Shown: positions 48,711 through 59,300, counted from the first letter of the stretch. The stretch is DNA of 64,000 nucleotides from Chryseobacterium tructae (GCF_030409875.1 NZ_JAUFQR010000001.1:3410001-3474000), one strand, 5' to 3'. Made by a program: numbers and translations. Notes: a model not told the origin generated them from the sequence alone.

Positions 48711-48775
48711 AAAGATATCAGATTTCAGATATTAGACATCAGATTTTTGGTCTGAACACTGCTATCTTGCATCTG
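48711..48775. repeat. TCAGA/TCTGA interspersed repeat between guaA and purD
   Basis: Contains GATATCAGATTTCAGATATT and later TGGTCTGAACACTG and CATCTGAAC. The words TCAGA and TCTGA recur in direct and inverted orientation. Related stretches lie at 52430-52499 and 53525-53570. Confidence 0.5.
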
Positions 48776-48848
48776 AACACTTTTTCTAATATTAACTGTT
48801 TTACAAAAAAAGACCTGGAATGACTCCAAATCTTTTTTCATGATTTTA

Positions 48849-50086
48849 TTAAAACTTTCCGATGTCTTCTCTATAGAAGCCGTAATCGAAATGTACGTGA
48901 CCTGCATCTTCGTAAACTTTCTTGCGGGCATCATCGAAAGTAGCACCTGTAGCTACAATGTTCAGTACTCTACCGCCATTGGAAACCACTTTGTCTCCTT
49001 TCTGATAGCTCCTGCGTATAATAGTTTACTATGTTTCATTTTGTCTTCACCTGTAATCTCGAAACCTGTTTCGATGTTTCTTGGATATCCTCCTGAACAC
49101 ATTACCAGACAAATTGCTTTTTCGTCTTTAAACTTAAGTTCGATATCTTTTCCTTCCATACAGTCCTGGATTACATCAAGAAGATTGTTTTCCATCAAAG
49201 CCATCAATACCTGAGTTTCAGGATCTCCGAATCTCATGTTGTATTCAAGAAGGTAAGTTCCGTTCTTCGTTACCATTAATCCGAAGAAAATGATTCCTTT
49301 GAAACTGAATCCTTCTGCTTTAAGACCTGTAATAGTAGGCTCTAAAATATTTTTTTCAAAATCAGCATAGTGCTCCTGAGTGAACTCCGGGCTTGGAGCT
49401 ACTGAACCCATACCTCCTGTATTTGGCCCTGAATCTCCGTTTCCAGCTTTCTTATAATCTTTTGCAGCAATACAAGGGAATAATTTTTCACCGTTTGAGA
49501 AAGCGATGATAGATGCTTCAAAACCTTGTAAATACTCTTCAATTACTAAACGAATTCCAGCATCACCGTAGATTCTTCTGATCATAAAATCGTGGATGGT
49601 AGCTTCAGCTTCTTCAAGGGTATCACAAATAACAACACCTTTTCCACCAGCTAATCCACTCGCTTTGATCACTAGAGGATACTGCTGAGTCTGAATATAT
49701 TCTTTAGCTTCGTTATATGAATCAAATACTACAGCTTTAGCTGTTTTGATATCATAGGTCTGCATAAATTTCTTAGAGAAAGCCTTACTTCCTTCCAGGC
49801 TTGCTACCTTCTGTGTAGGTCCGAAAACCTTAAGATCATGTTTCTTAAACTCATCCTTTAATCCTGCTACCAATGGAGCTTCAGGACCTACGATCGTTAA
49901 ATCAACCTTTTCTTTAATAGCGAAATCTCTAAGTTCTTTGATTTCTGATAAATGAACATTTTTCCCTATTACATCGGTAGTAGCATTCCCGTTGGCAAAA
50001 AACATTTTAGAAATTCTTGGGTCATTCTGAAGCTTTGCTGCTAAAGCAGATTCTCTACCGCCTTCACCTATGATTAATATTCTCAT
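48849..50086 (-). CDS. purD: Phosphoribosylamine-glycine ligase, single-base frameshift near the C-terminus
   Basis: PurD joins glycine to phosphoribosylamine in purine synthesis. ATP-grasp features are seen: RILIIGEGGRESALA, QYPLVIKASGLAGGKGVV, NTGGMGSVAPSPEF and FGLMVTKNGTYLLEYNMRFGDPETQ. The frame as given ends at 48962. One extra A on the coding strand at 48999-49001 (plus TTT) restores YAGAIRKGDKVVSNGGRVLN and continues to a stop at 48849-48851 with the usual ending HFDYGFYREDIGKF. Total about 412 residues. Between purH and guaA in the pur cluster. Confidence 0.93.
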
Positions 50087-50175
50087 ACTTTATTTATTAT
50101 CTAGTCTTATTCTACAAATATATAATTTTGAATGCTATAATTACAATCCCTAATTATTTTTTAACTCTATTTTAA

Positions 50176-51693
50176 TTAGTGGAAAAAGTGTCTAACACCT
50201 GTAAACATCATTGGGATTTTATGCTCATTAGCCGCTTCAATACTGTCCTGATCTTTTACACTTCCTCCTGGCTGGATGATCGCTTTGATACCTTCCTGAG
50301 CGCAGAAATCTACAACGTCACGGAAAGGGAAAAATGCGTCAGAAGCCAATACTAAATCTCCTGTGAATTTTTCTTTTGCTCTTTCGATTGCCTGCTGTGT
50401 AGCCCAGATCCTGTTCACCTGGCCGCCTCCGATTCCGAAAGCTTGGATTCCGTTGGAAACCACAATAGCGTTAGACTTCACATATTTTACCACTCTCTGG
50501 GAGAAAAGCAATGCCTTTTTCTGTTCTTCTGTAGGCTGAGTTTCAGTGACTACTTTGATGTCATCAGAGAAATGCAGATCGTTATCCTGAACCAAGATAC
50601 CGCCATCTACTTTTACCCAAGTCTTCTTGTCAGAAACAGGGTTTACAATTTTGATGATTCTTAGGTTTTTCTTTTTTCTTAAAACGTCAAGAGCTTCTTC
50701 GTCAAAATCCGGAGCCATTACAATCTCAAGGAATGTTTTGTTTAGCTCCTCAGCTGTTGCAGCATCAATCTTATAGTTCATTGCAACAATTCCGCCAAAG
50801 ATGGAAACCGGATCACATTCGAAAGTTTTTTGATAGGTTTCCAATGCTGAAGTACCAATTGCTACACCACAAGGAGTAGAATGTTTTACCGCACAACAAG
50901 CCATTTCTTCTTTGAACTCAGTCACTACTTTCCAGCAAAGATCCATATCACGTAGATTATTGAAAGAAAGCTCCTTACCACCAAGCTGTTCGAAGTCTTT
51001 CATAGCTCCGTTCTCGAAAGTAGAAACATAATAAGCTGCTGACTGATGAGGGTTTTCTCCATATCTAAGATCAGAAACTTTTTTATAAGATGCGTTTAAA
51101 TATGTTGGATATTCCTCATCTAAAAGCATTCTTGAAATAGCAGCATCATAAGCTGATGTAAGATTGAATACTTTTCCTGCCAACTTTTTACGGGTTTCGA
51201 TATAAGTATCTCCGTTTTGCTCCATTTCCAATTTTACTGTTGTATAATCTTCTACATCAGTAATTACAGTAACGGAATCAAAGTTTTTCGCAGCAGAACG
51301 AAGCATTGAAGGTCCACCGATATCGATAAACTCCACTTTCTCATGTAAAGAAATGTTCTTATTTACATTTTCAAAGAAAGGATAAAGGTTTACGATAACC
51401 ATGTCAATCAGACCAATTCCGTGCTCCTGAACGGTTTTCATGTGCTCTTCGTTATTACGAACCGCTAACAATCCACCGTGAACTTTTGGATGTAAAGTTT
51501 TCACTCTTCCGTCCAACATTTCAGGGAAATTGGTTACCTCATCAATCTGAATTGGATTTAAACCAGCGTCTTTCAAATGTTTGAACGTTCCTCCTGTGGA
51601 GATCAACTCATAATTCTGAGCTTCCAAAAACTGCGCGAATTCAATTAATCCACTTTTGTCAGAAACACTGATTAAAACTCTCTTTTTACTCAT
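50176..51693 (-). CDS. purH: Bifunctional AICAR transformylase/IMP cyclohydrolase
   Basis: Catalyses the last two steps to IMP. The start at 51693 ([20 protein letters not shown]) is preferred over the in-frame ATG 9 nt upstream. The N-terminal cyclohydrolase domain has [13 protein letters not shown] and [14 protein letters not shown]; the C-terminal transformylase domain has [28 protein letters not shown] and the terminal GVRHFFH. About 505 residues, normal length. It is the only gene of the purM-purN-purH-purD-guaA cluster without an apparent frameshift. Confidence 0.95.
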   Translation of the reverse strand: MSKKRVLISVSDKSGLIEFAQFLEAQNYELISTGGTFKHLKDAGLNPIQIDEVTNFPEMLDGRVKTLHPKVHGGLLAVRNNEEHMKTVQEHGIGLIDMVIVNLYPFFENVNKNISLHEKVEFIDIGGPSMLRSAAKNFDSVTVITDVEDYTTVKLEMEQNGDTYIETRKKLAGKVFNLTSAYDAAISRMLLDEEYPTYLNASYKKVSDLRYGENPHQSAAYYVSTFENGAMKDFEQLGGKELSFNNLRDMDLCWKVVTEFKEEMACCAVKHSTPCGVAIGTSALETYQKTFECDPVSIFGGIVAMNYKIDAATAEELNKTFLEIVMAPDFDEEALDVLRKKKNLRIIKIVNPVSDKKTWVKVDGGILVQDNDLHFSDDIKVVTETQPTEEQKKALLFSQRVVKYVKSNAIVVSNGIQAFGIGGGQVNRIWATQQAIERAKEKFTGDLVLASDAFFPFRDVVDFCAQEGIKAIIQPGGSVKDQDSIEAANEHKIPMMFTGVRHFFH

Positions 51694-51794
51694 TACTTTC
51701 AATTTTTACTTTTCACAGTTATTTCAAACTGTATCCGGGTCTTTCACTTCCGGATTACTTTTTATTTTACTTAGATTTTTTAAATCAATGTAAC

Positions 51795-51826
51795 AATGAG
51801 ATTCTTCGCTATGCTCAGAATGACAA
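51795..51826. repeat. Dispersed repeat of the ATTCTTCGCTATGCTCAGAATGACA type
   Basis: The short segment reads, on one strand, GAGATTCTTCGCT then ATGCTCAGAATGACA, wording that recurs in intergenic DNA of many Bacteroidota genomes and, when translated, gives the meaningless HSEHSEESH. Only one copy lies in this window. It sits between purH and purN, where a spurious 62-codon frame covers it. Confidence 0.5.
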
Positions 51827-51862
51827 TTACAAGTATTTGTAAATTGGTACATTGTTATATTA

Positions 51863-52425
51863 TTAATTTCCCAGGACTTTATTGATCGCCAAAGGAAATA
51901 TTTCATATTCAACCTGATGAACTTTCTGAGCTACTGTTTCAGGAGTATCCTCTGCTGTTACTTCAAAAGCTTTCTGAAGAATAGCTTCTCCTTCATCAAT
52001 ACCCGGAGTTACAAATGTACTGTTGCCCCACTCTCTACTTCTTTGGCTTCAATAACAGCATGATGAACGTTCATTCCCCACATTCCTTTTCCGCCGAATT
52101 TAGGAAGCAATGCCGGATGAATATTGATTATTTTACCGGTCCAGTTTTCACAGAATTCAGGTTTTAAAATGGATAGAAATCCTGCCAATACAATAAGGTC
52201 TGTATCTTGTGGGATTACATTAGCCAATTCACTGCTGAAATTCTTTCCTCTTGGAATCAGTATGTTTTTTATATTATGATTTTTTGCTCTTTCCAGTCCG
52301 TAGCATTCTCTGTCTGCCACCACTAAAACCACTTTTGCGTTTTGGATCTCTCCGGCTTCAATGGTATCAATGATTCTTTGGAGATTACTTCCTGAACCGG
52401 ATACAAGTACAACAATGTTCTTCAT
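51863..52425 (-). CDS. purN: Phosphoribosylglycinamide formyltransferase, single-base frameshift
   Basis: PurN transfers formyl from 10-formyl-THF to GAR. The N-terminal IVVLVSGSGSNLQRIID (phosphate binding), VLAGFLSILKPEF, and the catalytic NIHPALLPKFGGKGMWG with HHAVIEAKEVESGATVH are all present. The given frame stops at 52009. Adding one T on the coding strand at 52013-52015 restores GATVHFVTPGIDEGEAILQK and runs to a stop at 51863-51865 (ending FPLAINKVLGN). About 187 residues, normal for PurN. The product belongs with purM and purH in the same cluster. Confidence 0.93.
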
Positions 52426-52429
52426 TATT

Positions 52430-52499
52430 CAGATGTTAGATGTCAGATATCAGATATCAGACCTAAAGTCTGATGTCTGGTGTCTGAAATCTGATGTCA
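52430..52499. repeat. TCAGATATCAGA repeat forming an imperfect hairpin between purN and purM
   Basis: TGTCAGATATCAGATATCAG followed by ACCTAAAGTCTGATGTCTGG and TGTCTGAAATCTGATGTC makes tandem 10-11 nt words in one arm and their inverse in the other. The arms can pair around ACCTAAAGT. It fills most of the gap between two operon genes. Confidence 0.65.
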
Positions 52500-52500
52500 T

Positions 52501-53492
52501 TTATAGTGATAAATTGATTTTCTCTGCTCCTTCAGTGATTTCTCCGATTTCGTAAGCATCATCTAAAAGGTGTAATACTTTTTCAGCATGTTCAGCATCT
52601 ACTACGATTACCATTCCTACCCCCATATTGAAAGTACCATGCATTTCTTGACGAGCAATTCCACCTCTCTTCTCCAATTCAAGCATTACACTTGGAATTC
52701 TGATTTTGGAACCGTTAATGGAAGCACAAAGTCCTTCAGGGATGATTCTTGGAACGTTTTCGTATAATCCACCTCCTGTGATGTGAGCAATTCCACCTAC
52801 TTTTACTTCTTCCAATACTTTATGAATATCTTTATAATATAGTCTCGTTGGAACTAAAAGAGTTTCATATAAAGGTTTTCCTTCAAACTCTTCTTCAAAG
52901 TTCGGGAATACTTTTCTTACTAAAGAGAATCCGTTTGAGTGGAATCCTGAGCTTGGTAAAGCGATAATTTTGTTACCTGCTTTGATGTTAGAACCATCAA
53001 TAATTTGGTCTTTTTCTACGATACCTACACAAAATCCGGCAACATCATAATCTCCAGGCTGGTACATTCCCGGCATTTCAGCAGTTTCACCACCGATTAA
53101 TGCACAGTTATTATCCTTACAAGCTTCCACCATTCCTAAAACGATTTCGGCTGCAATTTCAGAATCCAGCTTTCCACAAGCTAAATAATCTAAGAAGAAT
53201 AAAGGTTTTGCACCGTGACAAAGAATATCGTTAGCACACATGGCAAAACAATCTACTCCGATAGAGTCATATTTCTTGGTGTCTAAAGCTACTTTCAGTT
53301 TCGTTCCTACTCCATCTGTTCCTGAAACAAGAACCGGATTTTTGTATCCACCGATCTCATAGAAAGCACCAAAGCTTCCCAAATGGTTCAATACATTGGA
53401 ATTGTGGGTTTCACCCACTGCTTTTTGATCTTGTCAACCGTTTTGTATCCTTCTTCTTTGTCTACTCCTGCTGATTTGTAAGTGTTGCTCAT
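52501..53492 (-). CDS. purM: Phosphoribosylformylglycinamidine cyclo-ligase, single-base frameshift near the N-terminus
   Basis: PurM makes AIR from FGAM. The true start is the ATG at 53490-53492 (MSNTYKSAGVDKEEGYKTVD). The frame is lost in TTTTT 53422-53426; one added A on the coding strand gives KIKKAVGETHNSNVL, continuing into the frame that runs to 52501. Motifs include LVSGTDGVGTKLKVA, IGGETAEMPGMYQPGDYDVAGF, LPSSGFHSNGFSLVR and HITGGGLYENVPRI. About 330 residues. It is the first gene of the pur cluster; no riboswitch or PUR-box was recognised upstream. Confidence 0.93.
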
Positions 53493-53610
53493 GTGTCTGC
53501 TTAGATTTTTTAGATAATAGGTTTCAGATCTCAGATTGTTGATGATCCGGTGTCTGCCACCTTACTATCTTTTATATTTCAATTTACTTTTTATTTCAAA
53601 TTTAGAAAAC

Positions 53611-53642
53611 AAAAAAGCCGACAATCTTTTCAGATTATCGGC
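53611..53642 (-). terminator. Terminator of NAD(P)H-dependent reductase gene
   Basis: On the minus strand stem GCCGATAATCT/AGATTGTCGGC with loop GAAA is followed by six T residues. Confidence 0.8.
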
Positions 53643-53771
53643 CGTTATTTTATCTCAGAATTTCAGAGCCCACAATTTTCCCTTTATGAGAAAAACATTG
53701 TTTATAGGAGGTCTGAATTTTCATCTCTTTTCTTTTTGCAAAAATAGTAATTTTAAATGAATATTCAAATT

Positions 53772-54323
53772 CTATTTTTCAAGGATGGTTTCAATAGCCG
53801 CAATCTTCTTTACTTTTTCCTTTAATTCACTGTCTTTCTCAGCGTTAGAAATTTTTTGTTCAGCTTTATCAAAGTTATCATTGAAGAAAGGAAGTGAGAA
53901 AGTTTCTACCACATTTCCCCCGTGGAAAGGGAAACGCTTGGATGCTGCTTCCAAAACTCCTGCTCCACCTCTACCTCCAGGTGATGTAGACATCAATAGC
54001 ATTGGCACTTCATTCCAAACGGTTCTGTCTTTGATTCTAGATACCCAGTCGAACACATTTTTGAATGCTGTAGAGTATGTTCCATTGTGTTCTCCTAAAG
54101 AAACCAATAGTACATCTGCACCATCAATTTTAGCAGCAAAATCATGCGCTTCCTGAGGAACTCCACCTGCTAATTCTCTTTCATGCTTATAGATTGGCAT
54201 TTCGAAAGGATTCAAATCAATCACTTCTACTTCTGCTTTATCAAATAATGTTGATGCGTAGCCTACCAACTGCTTGTTCATTGAAACTTCTGAGTTACTT
54301 CCTGCTATTGCTAAGATTTTCAT
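53772..54323 (-). CDS. NADPH-dependent FMN reductase family protein
   Basis: The 183-residue flavodoxin-like protein starts MKILAIAGSNSEVSMNKQL (phosphate-binding loop) and has YSTAFKNVFDWVSR and LLMSTSPGGRGGAGVLE, which are characteristic of NAD(P)H-dependent FMN reductases and azoreductase-like quinone reductases. It likely reduces quinones or other electron acceptors with FMN and NAD(P)H. The physiological substrate is not apparent. It lies 100 nt downstream of a pirin gene on the same strand; both are redox/stress related, but cotranscription is uncertain. Confidence 0.88.
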   Translation of the reverse strand: MKILAIAGSNSEVSMNKQLVGYASTLFDKAEVEVIDLNPFEMPIYKHERELAGGVPQEAHDFAAKIDGADVLLVSLGEHNGTYSTAFKNVFDWVSRIKDRTVWNEVPMLLMSTSPGGRGGAGVLEAASKRFPFHGGNVVETFSLPFFNDNFDKAEQKISNAEKDSELKEKVKKIAAIETILEK

Positions 54324-54423
54324 ATATAGTATTTATTTTTAAGTTATACAGAACCAATTCCTTCTAAAAATTGTGGTGGTGATTCTATATTATTTTTAAT
54401 TTTAAGAATACAAATTTAGTTTT

Positions 54424-55152
54424 TTATTTAAGATAAGAAGGCAATTCCATTGGGACTTCCATCAATAATACTTCTGCATCTTCTACCGCTTCGATATTAA
54501 AACTTTGGGTATCCCAGATCCCTAATCCATCTCTTTCATTCAGGACACGGTCTCCTACTTTTGCGCTTCCTTTTAAAACAAATGCATATACTCCATTTCC
54601 TTTTTTGTTCAGCATATAATTTTTACCGTTTCCTTTTTTGAAGTTGGCGATATTAAACCAAGCATCCTGATGAATCCAAACTCCGTCGTCATTTTTATTA
54701 GGGGATAAGATTTGTTGGAATCCATTGATTTTTTCGCCTTCTTTGATACTTTTTTGATCATATCTTGGTTCTACGTCCAATTCTCTTGGGAAAACCCAGA
54801 TTTGTAAGAACTTTACTTCTTCATCTTTATTTTTGTTGTATTCGCTGTGTTTTACTCCGGTTCCGGCACTCATTACCTGAATTTCTCCCTTTCGGATCAC
54901 CGCAGTAGTTCCCATCGAATCTTTATGTTCTAAATCTCCCTCTAAAGGAATTGAAATAATTTCCATATCCCTGTGTGGATGTGTTCCAAATCCCATTCCC
55001 TGAGAAACGGTATCATCATTCAATACTCTCAGCACCCCAAAGTTTGTTCTGTCTGTGTTTTGATAATTGGCAAAACTGAATGTATGGTAAGAATTTAACC
55101 AGCCATGATTGGCGTGGCCTCTTGAATCTGCTTTATGATATATTGTTTTCAT
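54424..55152 (-). CDS. Pirin-family cupin protein
   Basis: The 242-residue protein has pirin features: GHANHGWLNSYHTFSFANY at the N-terminus, FGTHPHRDMEIISIPLEG, HKDSMG, and MSAGTGVKHSEYN, which together provide the His and Glu ligands of the metal site of the N-terminal cupin. Bacterial pirins include quercetinases and regulators of metabolism; the activity here is not known. The length fits the YhhW-type pirins. The gene is preceded by a 454-nt gap with repeats. Confidence 0.9.
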   Translation of the reverse strand: MKTIYHKADSRGHANHGWLNSYHTFSFANYQNTDRTNFGVLRVLNDDTVSQGMGFGTHPHRDMEIISIPLEGDLEHKDSMGTTAVIRKGEIQVMSAGTGVKHSEYNKNKDEEVKFLQIWVFPRELDVEPRYDQKSIKEGEKINGFQQILSPNKNDDGVWIHQDAWFNIANFKKGNGKNYMLNKKGNGVYAFVLKGSAKVGDRVLNERDGLGIWDTQSFNIEAVEDAEVLLMEVPMELPSYLK

Positions 55153-55606
55153 TTCTGTGATTATTTATGGTACAAATGTAGGGGATGTTTGGATGAAAAA
55201 AATTGATATAGGATAAGAAAGGAAATTGATGATTGAAAAAAGTTGCTGGAATACTCAAAAACACCAAGGTTCCCTATAGTTTGGGTATCTTTTTAAGACT
55301 TAGGAAAGCTAAAGATTTTCGGTAACAGTTATGCTGACTTTTTCTCACCAAATGCACTAACGAATTTTATTCGTTAATTAATGGCAATTATTAGGAGCAT
55401 ACAATTGTAGCACAGATTATTTTGTTTAAAACCTACGAAATAATTATATAGGTTTTGGCTAAAGCCAATCGGAATATGTTTTTAATCTGAAAGTGGGCTA
55501 AAGCCCACTTCTATTGAATTGTATTACTATTGCTTTTATTATACCGTTAATTCTAGATTTTAACTTTCTAACTCTTCATTTCTCGCTACCATCTGATCTT
55601 CTTTTC
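55153..55606. other. Gene-free region upstream of the pirin gene
   Basis: No credible ORF. It contains copy 1 of the GGCTAAAGCC repeat (55453-55522) and AT-rich DNA on both sides. The promoter of the pirin gene should be at its left end. Confidence 0.45.
55453..55522. repeat. GGCTAAAGCC repeat element, copy 1
   Basis: Two hairpins in series: TTGGCTAAAGCCAA and AGTGGGCTAAAGCCCACT, then TCTATTGAATT. Copies 2 and 3 lie at 59043-59122 and 59917-59992. Confidence 0.75.
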
Positions 55607-56773
55607 TTAAAATGCTTCTTTAATTTTAGATCCTTTCTTCAAATAAAAGAATAGAATACAAATAAACAGCATAAATAGGATCAAAATTCCAAGAATGACA
55701 GAAATATCATTAGAAAACCGCCCCAGAACATTCGTAACAACTCCCGTTCCTACCTGATTGGCCGCCATAAGAAACCCGGAAACCAATACGGAATATGCTG
55801 GAAATTCCACAGTTCCCCATCCGATAGAACCAGGAAATATGCTTCCCATAAAAAAGCCTATTAAGAACATCATGATCAATAGAATATGGATATTAGGATA
55901 AATCAACAATAGTAAAAGTAAAAGACCGACCCAAAGTGGGGCGGTTATAAAAAACAAAGACAAATCAAATTTTTTAGAAAATATTCCGAATAAAAGCCGG
56001 TTAAGGGCAATTCCAGCCCAGAATAAAGATAAGCCAAGGCTTGCATTGCTATTATCCAACCCTTTATTTTTAAGAATTACCCCTCCGAAACTTCCAAAAG
56101 TACCTTCTACACAACCATACAAAATGATCGCTGCAAAAAATATCCAGAGTTTTCCAGGGATTTTAAAATGGCCAGGAAGCTCAAAAAATGTTCCTTTTTC
56201 AATCTTCAGTAATAAAAAAACAATGAATACTAGACTCACCACAATGAATATTAATCCAGGAACGTACATCCAGTGTTTAATATCTCCAATAAGATTCATC
56301 ATCAATGGTGAAGTTGATGTCCCCAATCCTACCAGAAACTGAAGAATTAAAATGGCTGAAGAATTTTCTTTCTCAAATAAACTAGCAGCCAAAGGATTGA
56401 GTGTTGTAATGGAAAAACCAAATCCCATTCCTGTACATGCAACCAAAATTAAGAGCATGGGAAATAACAATGATTTCTCGGTTATAAAATAATGCAGAAA
56501 CCATAAAGATCCTGTTGAAGCAAGCATTAACACTATACCAACGGCAAGAATAACCTTTGGCCCCCATTTATTAACTAAAAACGGAGCACTTAAACATGAA
56601 ATAATAATACAGATTACCTGGGGCACAAATAAATTGCCAAACTGAGATGCGGAAAGGGCAAACAGGGAAGAATCCATAAAAGCATTTCCGAGTGCCGGGA
56701 AAACTACAAAGTTTACCCCAGTCAGAAAAGCCAACAAGAAAACAACTGTAATTATAATTCTTCTGGAGCTCAT
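55607..56773 (-). CDS. MFS transporter
   Basis: The 388-residue protein has 12 predicted transmembrane helices in two six-helix halves, with a short linker after LLKIEKGTFF. The first helix is IIITVVFLLAFLTGVNFVVF, and NKWGPKVILAVG corresponds to the MFS motif A region in a weak form. Substrate unknown. It starts 4 nt after the stop of the GMC oxidoreductase gene, so the two form an operon, and the transporter may carry the oxidoreductase substrate or product (inference). Confidence 0.8.
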   Translation of the reverse strand: MSSRRIIITVVFLLAFLTGVNFVVFPALGNAFMDSSLFALSASQFGNLFVPQVICIIISCLSAPFLVNKWGPKVILAVGIVLMLASTGSLWFLHYFITEKSLLFPMLLILVACTGMGFGFSITTLNPLAASLFEKENSSAILILQFLVGLGTSTSPLMMNLIGDIKHWMYVPGLIFIVVSLVFIVFLLLKIEKGTFFELPGHFKIPGKLWIFFAAIILYGCVEGTFGSFGGVILKNKGLDNSNASLGLSLFWAGIALNRLLFGIFSKKFDLSLFFITAPLWVGLLLLLLLIYPNIHILLIMMFLIGFFMGSIFPGSIGWGTVEFPAYSVLVSGFLMAANQVGTGVVTNVLGRFSNDISVILGILILFMLFICILFFYLKKGSKIKEAF

Positions 56774-56777
56774 ATAT

Positions 56778-58307
56778 TTACTTTAGAACCTGACTTTTGA
56801 GATACTCTCCCACCCTTAATGCCATCGCAATAATTGTAAGTGCCGGGTTTACGGCACCACTGGAAACAAAGAATCCACCATCCACGATGTACAAGTTTTC
56901 CAGATCATGGGCTTTACAATAAGAGTCAACTACTGAGGTTTCCGGGTTATTTCCCATTCTTGTTGTTCCGTTCTGATGGGCAGGTGAAGCAATGTCCATT
57001 CCTTTACTGAAGTAGTATCCTTTAAACAGGAAACTTTCAAATTTCCCTGATGCTTTTAAAGCTTTGATTAATTCTGCCTTTAAGAATTCATGCCCTTTCT
57101 GGTTATTATCCGTGTAACTAATTTTAATTTGTCCGTTTTCGACCGTTATACGGTTTTCAGGATCCGGTAAATCTTCTGAGGTCAGCCAGAAATCAACGGC
57201 ATGTTTCGCCATCAAATCAAAGGTAAATCCGGGAGCCGGGATTGGACTGTCTGCTTTAATCTGGTTCTCGTCTGACTTTCCGAGCATCTGGATATGTCCT
57301 AAGGGAAATTCATATCCTCTGGCAGCATGGTAAAAATCATTGATCCCGAATGTTTTCCCAAATTTAGTAGGATTGGGTTCTGTATATAAAGCAATCAAAG
57401 CTGTATTTTGATGGAACATATAATTTCTTCCTACCTGATCTGAGGAATTGGCAAGCCCCTTAGGAAATTGTTCGCTTTTACTTTCCAAAAGTATTGCAGC
57501 TGAATTGATAGCACCCGCTGAAAGAATTATCAGATCTGCTGTCAATGTTTTTGTTCCTTCACCTTGCTCTATAATCACCTCAGTTATTCTATGTCCTGAG
57601 CCATCCGTATTGAGTTGTACTACTTTTGCGTTCGTCATCAATTCAACATTGGAATATTCTAATGCTTTTGACAATGCGCAAAGATGTGCATCTCCTTTTC
57701 TTTCGGAAGCATCAGGAAAACCATCAAAACGATCTAATGTATAAGGAGCATTAGCCGTGACATGAGGCTCAAAATTAACTCCTATCGGTAATTCAAAAGG
57801 ATGCAATCCATAATTTGTCAATTCATCAAAAATCTCCTGAATCCTTGGTTCGTGTGGTAATGCAGAGTGAGGATAAGGCTCCGAATCAAACGGTTCTGTA
57901 GGATCAGCTCCCCTTTTTCCATGCACATGAAAAAGTTTTTCCGCTTCCAAGTAGTAGTCTTTTAAATCATCATATTGAATAGGCCAGGCAGGTGAAACGC
58001 CATCGTAATGCTGAATTACCTGAAAATCTTCTTCTCTTAAACGAAATAAGGCGGCTCCATAAAACTTAGTATTCCCACCCACATTATAATGCATGCCCGG
58101 TCGAAAGGCTTTCCCGTGTTTATCCAGCCAAAGATCAGTTGTTGTATACCTGTTTTTCTGAAAGACTTCTATAGAACTCCAATTTTCTTTTTCTACCGGA
58201 ACATAATCTCCTCTTTCCAGAATGAGTATTTTTTTCCCACTATCTGCTAATTTATAAGCCATAGTAGATCCTCCTGCTCCGGTTCCTATAATGATGATAT
58301 CGTACAT
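56778..58307 (-). CDS. GMC-family FAD-dependent oxidoreductase
   Basis: The 509-residue protein has the FAD-binding motif DIIIIGTGAGGSTMAYKLA at the N-terminus, LILERGDYVP, and the C-terminal GMC block GTTRMGNNPETSVVDS with NLYIVDGGFFVSSGAVNPALT, including the Asn-Pro pair near the active site. GMC enzymes oxidise alcohols such as sugars, choline or sterols. No signal peptide. The MFS gene 4 nt downstream is cotranscribed. Function may be oxidation of a sugar or polyol, but the substrate is not determined. Confidence 0.9.
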   Translation of the reverse strand: MYDIIIIGTGAGGSTMAYKLADSGKKILILERGDYVPVEKENWSSIEVFQKNRYTTTDLWLDKHGKAFRPGMHYNVGGNTKFYGAALFRLREEDFQVIQHYDGVSPAWPIQYDDLKDYYLEAEKLFHVHGKRGADPTEPFDSEPYPHSALPHEPRIQEIFDELTNYGLHPFELPIGVNFEPHVTANAPYTLDRFDGFPDASERKGDAHLCALSKALEYSNVELMTNAKVVQLNTDGSGHRITEVIIEQGEGTKTLTADLIILSAGAINSAAILLESKSEQFPKGLANSSDQVGRNYMFHQNTALIALYTEPNPTKFGKTFGINDFYHAARGYEFPLGHIQMLGKSDENQIKADSPIPAPGFTFDLMAKHAVDFWLTSEDLPDPENRITVENGQIKISYTDNNQKGHEFLKAELIKALKASGKFESFLFKGYYFSKGMDIASPAHQNGTTRMGNNPETSVVDSYCKAHDLENLYIVDGGFFVSSGAVNPALTIIAMALRVGEYLKSQVLK

Positions 58308-58517
58308 TTTTTTGAATTTGGCGTATCTAATTTAGAGATAAATAAGACAGAACAAGCTTAACAAAATGTTAATTTTCAATCTATTGAACGGATTTTAATA
58401 TAGCGTTTTTAATACATCTAATGAGATATTTTATCACTCACAGATCAAACAGATTTCGCAGATTTTAATATTGTATCTGAGCAAAAAAGCTCAATTTATA
58501 TTTAAAAAATTTTCTTA

Positions 58518-58961
58518 TTATCTTTTAATTATTATAGTATAATCTGTATTGTAGACTCTGGTCTTTATATTCATTTGACTTAAAAGGTCTTCGGCATCAA
58601 GCCTTATAGTCTTCCAAGACTCATGTGTGTCTAAAAAATCCCAACCCCATATTTCATTAGGAATATCATCCACCTTCTTTTTGAACACTAAAAGTTTTTC
58701 TTTAAAAGATTGATCAATTAAATTATTTCTAAACACCGTTTCAAATAAAAGTGGTAAAAAAGCATAGTCAAGCTCTTCATATAACTCTGTCAGTGGATCA
58801 ATTAAAATAGGAGTCATTTTATCCAACTTTTCTACATTATAAGTATAGAGAATTAATGAATTGATGATATTCGTATAGAAAAAATCTACACGTTCATCAT
58901 ATTCAGCTAATTCTTCACTAGTAAGTCCAAGGTCATTGAATTTATTATCTTCTTTTGACAT
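58518..58961 (-). CDS. Small acidic hypothetical protein
   Basis: The 147-residue protein has no signal peptide. It is rich in Asp, Glu, Leu and Asn with helical stretches (LGLTSEELAEYDERVDFFY, DPLTELYEELDYAFLPLLF) and no recognised domain. It is isolated between the GMC gene and repeat-rich DNA. It could be a small cytoplasmic regulatory or immunity-type protein, but nothing in the sequence supports a specific role. Confidence 0.5.
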   Translation of the reverse strand: MSKEDNKFNDLGLTSEELAEYDERVDFFYTNIINSLILYTYNVEKLDKMTPILIDPLTELYEELDYAFLPLLFETVFRNNLIDQSFKEKLLVFKKKVDDIPNEIWGWDFLDTHESWKTIRLDAEDLLSQMNIKTRVYNTDYTIIIKR

Positions 58962-59042
58962 TCCTTTCTTCTTTAGCTTAATTAAAAATACAATTAATTC
59001 CTTAGCTTTTCATTTTTTCATAGGAGATTATAAATATAAATA

Positions 59043-59122
59043 AGTTTTGTCCAAAGCTCATCAGAATAAGTTTTAAATTTTAAATATGAAAACGGGCTAA
59101 AGCCTACTCTTATTGATTTTTA
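59043..59122. repeat. GGCTAAAGCC repeat element, copy 2 (diverged)
   Basis: AGTTTTGTCCAAAGCTCAT, then GAAAACGGGCTAAAGCCTAC and TCTTATTGATTTT follow the order seen in copy 1. The first hairpin is degraded; the second is partly retained. Confidence 0.55.
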
Positions 59123-59300
59123 TTGATATGATCTTATAAATATTCAATCTATTTCTACTCAAGCTTATTATCCTCTTCTCTATCCAAAAAACTCTAAATG
59201 CTATCTGACAGATTCAAATTTCACAAACACTCCATTAAACACCATGTCTATATCGAATTAAATCTATATACTTCACCATAAAGGGTATTATAAAACTTGT

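Noticed and set aside
51724..51912. 62-codon minus-strand frame between purH and purN
   Set aside because: It covers a dispersed intergenic repeat (translated HSEHSEESH) and overlaps the true purN 3' end recovered after frameshift correction.
47161..53492. Genuine pseudogenisation of the purine operon
   Set aside because: Four of five genes each differ from intact by one base in a short run while all catalytic motifs remain; the same pattern occurs across the window on both strands, so sequence error is more likely.
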